DNA of 64,000 nt from DAOUBF01 sp034432795 (lineage in GTDB: Bacteria; Chloroflexota; Anaerolineae; DSLN01). The DNA lies in NCBI GenBank assembly GCA_034432795.1, contig DAOUBF010000078.1, positions 62,001-126,000 on the forward strand. Reading direction: 5' to 3'. A program made the position numbers and the translations under genes. Positions 37,895-44,092 of the stretch are shown here, piece by piece. Position 1 is the first letter of the stretch. Each line of letters opens with the position of its first letter. The notes below the pieces were generated by a model. The model made no database searches. It worked only from the letters and a program-made list of their open reading frames with translations, and was not told the origin of the DNA.

Positions 37895-37922
37895 GCGCCT
37901 AACCCCTTCAAGGATAGGCGCA
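37894..37922. promoter_or_regulatory. 8-bp dyad at promoter and leader start
   Basis: TGCGCCTA and TAGGCGCA are separated by 13 bases and extend from the -10 box to the leader ATG. It could be an operator for a repressor. Most of the upstream arm lies before the predicted transcription start, which makes an RNA hairpin less likely. Confidence 0.5.
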
Positions 37923-37950
37923 TTATACGGGGAGTTGGGGAAATTGTCAA
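37922..37950 (-). promoter_or_regulatory. Consensus sigma70 promoter of the ABC exporter operon
   Basis: On the minus strand a perfect TTGACA, 17 bases and a perfect TATAAT. This is the only fully consensus promoter in the window with optimal spacing. It suggests strong initiation held back downstream by termination. Confidence 0.85.
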
Positions 37951-38183
37951 GTACGAATTTTCTGGGCCTCAGCCGCTGGCAAAGCGGTCACCCCTCCCTG
38001 TACAGGGGCACTATCGTCTCCTCCCTCACCCGCCCCCACCGCGGAGAATGAAGGAGACCATTGGGGTCACCTGTCCTATCCAAAATGGGACAGGTGACCC
38101 TGTTCCATACGCCCAGGATCGGGTAAATTATGACCAGGAAGGTGAGAAAAATCACAATCGTGAGGATAAGAAAGGGAGGAAAG
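37951..38183. other. Intergenic region before the DoxX-like gene
   Basis: The region contains GTACAGGGGCAC-type C-rich sequence and the strong hairpin at 38064-38100. No promoter is clear for the DoxX-like gene. A possible small open frame has no supporting signal. Confidence 0.4.
38064..38100. terminator. Perfect 13-bp inverted repeat upstream of the DoxX-like gene
   Basis: GGGTCACCTGTCC, an 11-base loop and GGACAGGTGACCC. There is no T-tract. It could be a regulatory hairpin or an operator about 85 bases before the ATG at 38184. Confidence 0.55.
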
Positions 38184-38804
38184 ATGGCAACCAACATCAT
38201 TACGCGGAAGGGGCATGTGATTCAGGATCCGCCTTTTGTGCACAAATTGCTCAATGATCCCCGCGCCGGCTGGTTCTGGCTGATCCCGCGCGTCTGGCTG
38301 GGTCTCCAGTGGCTGGACGCGGCTCAGCACAAGCTCGCCGACCCCAAGTGGGTGCAGACCGGCGAGGCGCTCAAGGGCTTCTGGATGAACGCGGTCAAGA
38401 TCCCGGAGACGGGCCGGCCGCCAATCGCCTTTGATTGGTATCGCGCCTTCATCCAGATGCTACTGGATGCCCAGGCCTACACCTGGTTCGCCAAGCTGGT
38501 CACGGCGGGCGAGCTGCTGGTGGGCATCGCCCTGGTCCTGGGTGCCTTTACCGGCATCGCGGCCTTCTTCGGCGGCTTTATGAACTGGAACTTCATGATG
38601 GCCGGGTCGGCCAGCACCAACCCCGTGCTCTTCACCATCGCGGTCGGCCTGATCCTGGCCTGGAAGGTCGCCGGCTACATCGGCGCGGACTACTTCCTGC
38701 TGCGTTGGATCGGCACGCCCTGGCGCAGCCCCCAGGTTGATGTCAAAGTGGAGACTGCACCGGCCAGCGGGCGTAAGGCCAGCGCGCCAGCCGCCGCCGA
38801 TTGA
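38184..38804 (+). CDS. DoxX-family membrane protein
   Basis: A 206-residue protein. FWLIPRVWLGLQWLDAAQHK near the N-terminus, LVTAGELLVGIALVLGAFTG and FMNWNFMMAGSASTNP are the DoxX/DoxD-family transmembrane segments. It has four hydrophobic segments and an Ala/Ser-rich cytoplasmic tail. DoxX-type proteins are linked to thiosulfate:quinone oxidoreductase in archaea or to redox stress in bacteria; the role here is not known. ATG 38184 has a strong AAAGGGAGGA site. Confidence 0.85.
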   Translation: MATNIITRKGHVIQDPPFVHKLLNDPRAGWFWLIPRVWLGLQWLDAAQHKLADPKWVQTGEALKGFWMNAVKIPETGRPPIAFDWYRAFIQMLLDAQAYTWFAKLVTAGELLVGIALVLGAFTGIAAFFGGFMNWNFMMAGSASTNPVLFTIAVGLILAWKVAGYIGADYFLLRWIGTPWRSPQVDVKVETAPASGRKASAPAAAD

Positions 38805-38877
38805 CCCTGACAGCAGGAGATGCATCCGCAGGGCCGCAGGAAAGCCTGTGGCCCTGCGTTTCTTTTAACGCCCGTTT

Positions 38878-39117
38878 CTATAGCGCCGCGATGACGCGCA
38901 AGGCGATCGCTGCTGCTTCGCGCTGTTCGGCCAGCCGTTCCGGATCGGCCTGGATGCGCAGCAGATGGGCGCGCACGGCAGCGCGTTCCTCTACCGTCAG
39001 TGTCGCCCAGGCCGCCCTGATCAGCGTCGCCTCGCCGCTGAAGATATTCGCCCAGAATTGTTCCAGATCGCTGAGCGGTTCTTCTTCCGACAGGTCCATC
39101 TGGCCCATAACTTGCAC
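38878..39117 (-). CDS. Small helical protein, unknown
   Basis: A 79-residue charged and probably all-helical protein (SDLEQFWANIFSGEATLIRA, then TVEERAAVRAHLLRIQADPE). No family is recognised and no membrane segment is present. GTG 39117, ATG 39108 and ATG 39099 are all possible starts and none has a clear ribosome-binding site. Codon use resembles neighbouring genes, which supports it as real. Confidence 0.55.
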   Translation of the reverse strand: MQVMGQMDLSEEEPLSDLEQFWANIFSGEATLIRAAWATLTVEERAAVRAHLLRIQADPERLAEQREAAAIALRVIAAL

Positions 39118-39250
39118 CTGAATGGGGCATATTGCCCTGGATGTGCTCTCAGTTTAACACGAATGCCCGGTCTTGAACATCTATGAGGATGCCAGGCTGG
39201 GGGACGGTGCACTCTATCCAAGAGGGAATGCACCCTTTAGGATGGCCCAG

Positions 39251-39279
39251 TTGCATTTAAATTCAGATTGAAATATAAT
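39251..39279 (+). promoter_or_regulatory. Promoter for the two-GAF kinase
   Basis: TTGCAT, 17 bases and TATAAT, in an AT-rich pocket. The transcript would have a leader of about 170 bases that carries the hairpin at 39395. Confidence 0.7.
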
Positions 39280-39394
39280 ATGACTCGCCGCCGCTATGCG
39301 GCCTTGCTCTACCCGACGTTTATGCTCTAAGCGCAACTCTGGAACTGAATGGCTGCCCTGTCGCGGCACAACTGAACTTCTCTATCCTTTCATC

Positions 39395-39424
39395 ACCGCC
39401 CTGACGCGGCGTCGTCAGGGCGGT
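39395..39424 (+). terminator. Strong hairpin in the kinase leader
   Basis: ACCGCCCTGACG, a 6-base loop and CGTCAGGGCGGT form a perfect 12-bp stem, followed by ATGTTTAT. It lies between promoter and coding start, so partial termination or leader folding could regulate the kinase. The weak T-run makes an intrinsic terminator uncertain. Confidence 0.55.
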
Positions 39425-39453
39425 ATGTTTATCCGCCTGGGGGGAGCGGATTG

Positions 39454-41328
39454 ATGAAGCCAGTCCAACACAAGATGCGCTCTCGTGCGGGGGCGGCCAT
39501 CTTCGTCAGGGGCGCGCATGAGGTTGCGCGCGCTCGCGCTGCCGAACGCCATATCCAGTTCCTGGCCGAGATCGGCCACCTGTTCCATGCCTCGCTGGAC
39601 ATCGCGCAGGTGTTAGAACAGGTGCTGATCAAGAGCAGCGAGGTACTGGGGCAGAGCAACGCCGTTTTCCTGCGCGAAGGGAATGAACTGCACCTGGCGG
39701 CCCTGCATCACCCCGACCCGGCGATGGCCACGCAATTGCGCGCCTTTTACAGCCAGAACCCGGCCCGCGTAGGCGAGGGCATCGTGGGGTGCGTGGCCGA
39801 ATCCGGCCAGCCGGTGTGCCTGTCGGGTTTATCCCCGGAGGACCTGAGCGATTTGAGCTCGCCTGCTTATCGCGCCATCCTGTCCCAATCAGCACCGGCC
39901 ACATTTCTGGCCGTGCCGCTGGTCCTCGGCGACCAGGTGATCGGCGTCTTCTGCTCCGCCAGCCGTGTCCCCGGCCGGCGCTTCACCGCCGACGACCTCA
40001 AGCTGGCACAGGCCATCGCCGAGCAGGCCGCTGTGGCCATTGAGAACGCCCGCCTCTATCGCGAACTCCAGGAACGGCTGCGCCAGCAAACGATCCTATA
40101 CGAGGCCAGCGTGGCGCTCTCCTCTGCCGCCTCGCTGAACGATGTCCTCAACACCCTCGGCCTGCACCTGTGCCTGGCGCTGAACCTGACCGGTGTAGGC
40201 GTCAGCCTGGCAGCGCTGTCCCGGAACAGGATCGTGCCCACCCAGGTCTATGACACGTCGGGCCTGATCGCTGTGCTGGACGAGGCCACTGGGGAGCTTT
40301 ACCAGCGTCTGTCCACCGCGCTGGAGGTGGCCTCGCAGGCCGGGCAGCCGGGGAAGCTTCCGGTCCTGGCCCTGCGCGCCGACCAACCGCAGGTCAGCCC
40401 GGAAGAGCAAGCGCTGCTGGAGGCGTTTGGGGCACAGGCGCTGCTCATCATCCCCCTGGTGGTCAGGGGCGAATCCCTGGGGCTGTTGGCACTCTACGAC
40501 AGCCGCAGGCCGCGCCAGTTCAGCGCTGAGGAGACCGCGCTGGCCCAGGCGCTGGCGCACCAGGCAGCGGTCGCCATTGAAAATGTGCATCTGCTGGAGT
40601 CACTACAAGCCACCTACGACGAACTGCAAGAGAGCAGCCGCCTGAAGGACGAATTCATCCAGAATGTCAGCCACGAACTGCGCACGCCCTTGACCTTCGT
40701 CAAGGGGTACATTGAGCTGTTGCGCGAAGGCGCGTTTGGCCTGCTGAGCGATGAGGCGCAGCATGCCCTCAACGTTGTCGCCGATAAAACCGGCCAGATC
40801 ATCCGCCTGGTGGAGCGCATTGCCACCCTACACGTGATGACGCAGCAGAAGCTGAACCTGGAGCCGCTGGACCTGAACCGCCTGGCTCAGGAAGCGGCGG
40901 AGCGCTTCCGCCCGGTGGCCGAACAGGCTGGCCTCAACCTCCGCCTTGAGTTGACGCCGGCGTCTGCCCCCGTCATGGGCGATCCACTGCAATTGCCCCA
41001 GGTGTTTGACTGCCTGTTGGAGAACGCTATCAAATTCTCTCCTCAGGGCAGTTGGGTCGCACTGCGTGTCCACAGCCGGCCCGGCGTTGCCTGGGTGGAG
41101 GTTGAGGACAACGGCATCGGCATCCCGCCGGACAAGCTGGACAAAGTTTGGACGCCCTTCTACCAGGTGGAGGGGCACATGAAGCGGCGCTTTGGCGGCG
41201 CAGGCGTGGGCCTGGCCGTCGTCAAGCGCGTGATCCAGGCGCACGGCGGCCACGTCTGGGCCAACAGCCAGTTGGGGCAGGGGTGCACCTTCGGTTTCGC
41301 CTTGCGGCGCCTGGACGCGGGTATGTGA
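39454..41328 (+). CDS. Soluble sensor histidine kinase with two GAF domains
   Basis: A 624-residue protein without membrane segments. GAF 1 spans about 35-200 and GAF 2 about 210-375; each is followed by A-x-E-N-x-x-L linker helices. HisKA has HELRTPLTFVKGYIELL (about 408). The ATPase domain carries NAIKFSPQG, DNGIGIPPDKLDK and GGAGVGLAVVK. It is a close paralogue of the four-GAF kinase at 13373: the HisKA and N-box motifs are nearly identical. A TTG directly precedes ATG 39454. The receiver-TnpA fusion at 42228 is the nearest regulator and a possible partner. Confidence 0.9.
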   Translation: MKPVQHKMRSRAGAAIFVRGAHEVARARAAERHIQFLAEIGHLFHASLDIAQVLEQVLIKSSEVLGQSNAVFLREGNELHLAALHHPDPAMATQLRAFYSQNPARVGEGIVGCVAESGQPVCLSGLSPEDLSDLSSPAYRAILSQSAPATFLAVPLVLGDQVIGVFCSASRVPGRRFTADDLKLAQAIAEQAAVAIENARLYRELQERLRQQTILYEASVALSSAASLNDVLNTLGLHLCLALNLTGVGVSLAALSRNRIVPTQVYDTSGLIAVLDEATGELYQRLSTALEVASQAGQPGKLPVLALRADQPQVSPEEQALLEAFGAQALLIIPLVVRGESLGLLALYDSRRPRQFSAEETALAQALAHQAAVAIENVHLLESLQATYDELQESSRLKDEFIQNVSHELRTPLTFVKGYIELLREGAFGLLSDEAQHALNVVADKTGQIIRLVERIATLHVMTQQKLNLEPLDLNRLAQEAAERFRPVAEQAGLNLRLELTPASAPVMGDPLQLPQVFDCLLENAIKFSPQGSWVALRVHSRPGVAWVEVEDNGIGIPPDKLDKVWTPFYQVEGHMKRRFGGAGVGLAVVKRVIQAHGGHVWANSQLGQGCTFGFALRRLDAGM

Positions 41329-41336
41329 GGGGGTAA

Positions 41337-41400
41337 TTTTACCCCCCACCCCAACCCTCCCCCACAGAGGGGGGAGGGAGGTATATTCCCTCCTCCACCC
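41337..41400. repeat. C-rich inverted repeat copy
   Basis: TACCCCCCACCCCAACCCTC then GGGGGGAGGGAGG and a further CCCTCC. It lies between the kinase and the LutA-like gene and is nearly identical in its first arm to 32001 and 43779. Confidence 0.7.
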
Positions 41401-41431
41401 AGTACCAGGCTTCAGCCCGGTTGGGAGGGGC

Positions 41432-41460
41432 TTGCCGACCCGCTCAATCTCAAGTATCAT
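41432..41460 (+). promoter_or_regulatory. Promoter at leaderless distance from the LutA-like gene
   Basis: TTGCCG, 17 bases and TATCAT, with ATG 41467 only 6 bases after the -10 box. No ribosome-binding site lies between. Confidence 0.6.
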
Positions 41461-41466
41461 CAGGCC

Positions 41467-42207
41467 ATGCGCGTGGCCCTATTCGTCACCTGCCTGGCCG
41501 ACCTCTTCTACCCGCAGGTCGCCGAGGATGTCGTGCGCGTGCTGTGGCGCCTGGGCGTGGAGGTGGACTTCCCCCAGGCGCAGACCTGCTGCGGCCAGCC
41601 TGCATACAATAACGGCTACCGCCGCGACGCCGCAATCCTGGCCCGCCATTTCCTGGACGTCTTTGAGGCAGCGCCCCATATCGTCATGCCCTCCGGGTCC
41701 TGCGCCGCCATGGTGCGTAAGGTGTATCCCGACCTGCTCGCCGATGACCCGGCCCGCCGCGCCCAGGCCGAGGCCATCGCCGCCCGCACTTACGAGTTCT
41801 CCGAGTTCCTGGTGCGCGTCCTGGGCGTGGAAGACGTCGGCGCCACGTACTCCGGCAGCGTGACCTATCACGACGCCTGCCATCTGTGCCGTGCGCTAGG
41901 CGTGCGCGAGGAGCCGCGCCGCCTGTTGCGCGCCGTGCGCGGCCTGACGCTGGTGGAGATGGAGCGCCCCGACTGGTGCTGTGGCTTCGGCGGGACGTTC
42001 TCCGTGCGTATGCCCGCCATCTCTACAGCCATCCTGGCTCAGAAAATTCAGCGGGCCAGGGCGACAGGGGCCGATGCCCTGGTGACCAGCGATGCAGGCT
42101 GCATGATGCATATCGCCGGGCGGCTGGCGCGGTTGGGCGAGCCGCTGCGCGTGCTGCACCTGGCGCAGGTGCTGGCGAGAGAAGATGAGCCATCGCAGTC
42201 TGGGTGA
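41467..42207 (+). CDS. lutA: LutA/YkgE-like Fe-S oxidoreductase subunit (two CCG domains)
   Basis: A 246-residue protein with two cysteine-rich CCG motifs: QTCCGQPAYNNGYRRDA (first) and WCCGFGGTFSV with MPAISTAILAQK (second). HDACHLCRALGVREEPRRLL provides the conserved histidine and cysteine segment. These belong to LutA, the subunit acting with LutB and LutC in L-lactate oxidation to pyruvate. No lutB or lutC is visible here, so it may act with partners elsewhere or have another electron-transfer role. The start is chosen from the promoter spacing and family start MRVALFVTC. Confidence 0.82.
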   Translation: MRVALFVTCLADLFYPQVAEDVVRVLWRLGVEVDFPQAQTCCGQPAYNNGYRRDAAILARHFLDVFEAAPHIVMPSGSCAAMVRKVYPDLLADDPARRAQAEAIAARTYEFSEFLVRVLGVEDVGATYSGSVTYHDACHLCRALGVREEPRRLLRAVRGLTLVEMERPDWCCGFGGTFSVRMPAISTAILAQKIQRARATGADALVTSDAGCMMHIAGRLARLGEPLRVLHLAQVLAREDEPSQSG

Positions 42208-42227
42208 TGCCTCGCGCCTCAAGCGGA

Positions 42228-43601
42228 TTAGAGTCCGGGGTGGGGCTGGCGGGCGTAGGCGATATAGCGCCGCACCTGATCGGGCGTGAGAGGGGTGGAG
42301 GCAGCCAGGGCCAGGTAGTCCTCGGCCCAGAGTTGACCCGCCAGATGGCGCTGGCGCAGGCGGGGGAACTCGGCGAAGATTGTCTCGGTGGTCAATCGTT
42401 TAAAGGTCTCCACCACAGCCGCCGCCGCATCGCCCGGCCCGGCGGCAATGACGACGTGCACATACTCCGGCTGCACCTCTAGATAGCGCACCTCCCAGCC
42501 ATAACCGCGAGCGATCTCCTGAATAAGCTCGGTCAGCCGTTCGGCCAGGTCGCCCACGAGTTGCGTTGTGGGGAAACGCGGCAGCCAGACCAGCGCGTAG
42601 CTCAGGTTATACACGCTGTGGCCTGTGCGGCGCACCTCGGCAAAGGGGTCGGCGCTGGTCGGGGGCGCCGGGGCTGGCCGCTCCTCCGGCGGCACCTGCG
42701 GCCTTCGCGGCCTCTCCGCCGGGCGGGCCGGCGCTTCCACTTCGCGCTCCCAGCCCGGCTCAATGGCCTCAAGCGGCGGCACCACCTGGCCCAGACCCGC
42801 CACGGGCTGCCCGGCCGCGGACGGCTCCGCCTCGGCCTCCGGCGCATGGCGCAGGCGTTCGGAGATGCGCCGGGCCTGGCCCCGGATCACGCTGAGGGGC
42901 GTATCGGCGTGGAAGACGAGCGAAAGTACCGCGTTGTTAATCACGGGCGCGGAGTACAAGAGATAGTCCGGTCCATCGGGTTTGAGCCGGACGAAGCGCA
43001 CCTGAGCTTCGTTGCCGATGGGCGCTCCGCCGTTCTCGCGCCAGCCCTCGGTCACCAGTGCCGCCAGCGCCTCCACCTCCTCACGGGGCAACTGGCCGGT
43101 ATGGGCGACAAGTTCGCCGGTTTCGGTCAAGAGGGCCGCCTCGGCCCCGGCCTCTAGTGTGATGGTCTGTAATTGCCGCGCCGCACGGATAACCGCCTCC
43201 GTGCGCGGAGGCCGCGCCGGTGGGGAGGGGCTGCGCACCAGCGCGGCGGCGATAAGGGCGGGCAGTTCGGCGAAAGCCACCGGGCGGCGGAGCACCCCCT
43301 GGATGTCCAGGGCAGCAAGTTCCTCCGGGTTGAAGTCGGGGTCGCGGGGGCTGACGATGATGCGCAGGTCAGGTTGCTGACGGCGCAGGGCGCGGATCAG
43401 TTCGGCGCCCTGCAGGTCTTCCAGACCCAGGTCAAGGATGGCGAGATCAAAGGGGGCGGCGGCCTGGGCATCCAGTGCAATCGCCGCAGAACCGGCGACG
43501 GTAACCTGATACAGGCCACTGCGTTCAATCGCCTGTTTAAGTGTGGCGGCAAAGGCCACATCGCGGTCGGCGATCAGGATGCGCCTGCGTGCAGCCATCA
43601 A
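42228..43601 (-). CDS. Response regulator with roadblock-like and IS200/TnpA-type (HUH) domains
   Basis: A 457-residue continuous frame with three domains. Receiver (about 5-121): acidic D12 and D14, phosphoacceptor D57, S84; the usual lysine is R106. A roadblock/LC7-like domain follows (about 135-250), then a Pro-rich linker (251-322). Last is an IS200/IS605 TnpA-like domain (about 326-452): VYNLSYALVWLPRF, LAERLTELIQEIARGYGWEV, LEVQPEYVHVVI, FKRLTTETIFAEFPRLR and LWAEDYLALA. The HUH pair reads Y380-V-H382 where active enzymes have H-x-H, while the candidate catalytic tyrosine Y429 remains. Strand transfer is therefore unlikely, and hairpin-DNA binding as an output is a reasonable inference. 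No insertion-sequence ends are visible. Confidence 0.85.
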   Translation of the reverse strand: MMAARRRILIADRDVAFAATLKQAIERSGLYQVTVAGSAAIALDAQAAAPFDLAILDLGLEDLQGAELIRALRRQQPDLRIIVSPRDPDFNPEELAALDIQGVLRRPVAFAELPALIAAALVRSPSPPARPPRTEAVIRAARQLQTITLEAGAEAALLTETGELVAHTGQLPREEVEALAALVTEGWRENGGAPIGNEAQVRFVRLKPDGPDYLLYSAPVINNAVLSLVFHADTPLSVIRGQARRISERLRHAPEAEAEPSAAGQPVAGLGQVVPPLEAIEPGWEREVEAPARPAERPRRPQVPPEERPAPAPPTSADPFAEVRRTGHSVYNLSYALVWLPRFPTTQLVGDLAERLTELIQEIARGYGWEVRYLEVQPEYVHVVIAAGPGDAAAAVVETFKRLTTETIFAEFPRLRQRHLAGQLWAEDYLALAASTPLTPDQVRRYIAYARQPHPGL

Positions 43602-43778
43602 GCGTTCCTCATCCCAGGCCGAGGGTCAGAGGTCTGATTACCCGCAGGCCTTTGGCGAGTGCGGGGGCCTCATCTCGGCATCCATCTTTTTCCTTAACAT
43701 AGTTTGATTGTAGTCGCCATAGGCCCAAAAGTCAACGAGACAATAGTCCACATATCTTAAAGGGAGACGTTTGTCCCT

Positions 43779-43866
43779 TTATCCCCCACCCCAACCCTCC
43801 CCCACAGAGGGGGGAGGGGGCTACTTCCCTCCCCCTGGATAGGGGAGGGTCAGGGAGGGGGTGACC
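43779..43866. repeat. C-rich/G-rich inverted repeat copy (longest)
   Basis: CCCCCACCCCAACCCTCCCC with GGGGGGAGGGG, then CCCTCCCCCTGGATAGGGGA and GGGAGGGGGTGACC. It joins the units seen separately at 10789 and 32001, so it looks like the full-length member of this family. Confidence 0.7.
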
Positions 43867-43925
43867 GCTGACAGGCCGGGTTTCCCTCCCCGGCGTAGGG
43901 CAGGTTTCTATACCTGCCGCTCTTT

Positions 43926-43963
43926 GGCGGCTATGGAAAGCCTTTCGGCGGCTATGGAAAGCC
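43926..43963 (+). repeat. 17-base direct repeat GGCGGCTATGGAAAGCC
   Basis: Two identical copies (43926-43942 and 43947-43963) are separated by TTTC. The outer ends GGCGGCT and AGCCGCC can also form a hairpin. Confidence 0.7.
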
Positions 43964-43987
43964 GCCCTACAGGCTACGGGAGAGGGG

Positions 43988-44040
43988 GTGACATGCCCCC
44001 CACCCCAGCCCTCCTCCCTCTGTGGAGGTGGGGGTGAGGA
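43988..44040. repeat. C-rich inverted repeat copy before the acyl-CoA synthetase gene
   Basis: CATGCCCCCCACCCCAGCCC then GGAGGTGGGGGTGAG. It is a shorter and more diverged member of the family at 43779. Confidence 0.6.
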
Positions 44041-44056
44041 CCGGGCTGAAGCCTGG

Positions 44057-44086
44057 TTGCCAGGCAGGCCAGAAGGCCACTATAAT
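44057..44086 (+). promoter_or_regulatory. Promoter at leaderless distance from the acyl-CoA synthetase gene
   Basis: TTGCCA, 18 bases and a perfect TATAAT. GTG 44093 lies 6 bases after the -10 box and no ribosome-binding site is present. Confidence 0.65.
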
Positions 44087-44092
44087 ACCCTT

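Larger units (their letters stand above)
43602..44092. other. Repeat-rich intergenic region of about 490 bases
   Basis: No gene is supported. It holds two C-rich/G-rich inverted repeats (43779-43866 and 43988-44040), the palindrome GGCAGGT-TTCTAT-ACCTGCC (43899-43918), a 17-base direct repeat (43926-43963) and the promoter at 44057. It is bounded by the TnpA-fusion regulator and the acyl-CoA synthetase gene. Confidence 0.65.

Noticed and set aside
38101..38183. A separate small gene upstream of the DoxX-like gene
   Set aside because: The open frame has no ribosome-binding site and runs through the hairpin at 38064-38100.
41467..42207. A complete lactate-utilisation LutABC operon
   Set aside because: Only the LutA-like gene is present; flanking genes are a kinase and an unrelated regulator.
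42228..43601. Active IS200/IS605 insertion sequence
   Set aside because: The TnpA-like part is fused to regulatory domains, the HUH pair has lost a histidine, and no TnpB gene or subterminal hairpin ends are evident.
43779..44040. CRISPR-like array in the repeat-rich gap
   Set aside because: Repeats are few, of unequal length and palindromic, with no regular spacers and no cas genes nearby.
43988..44092. An upstream in-frame ATG at 43988 as the start of the acyl-CoA synthetase
   Set aside because: The added 35 residues are encoded by a C-rich repeat and the -10 region, and homologous proteins begin near VLDAFFRPQSVAVIG.
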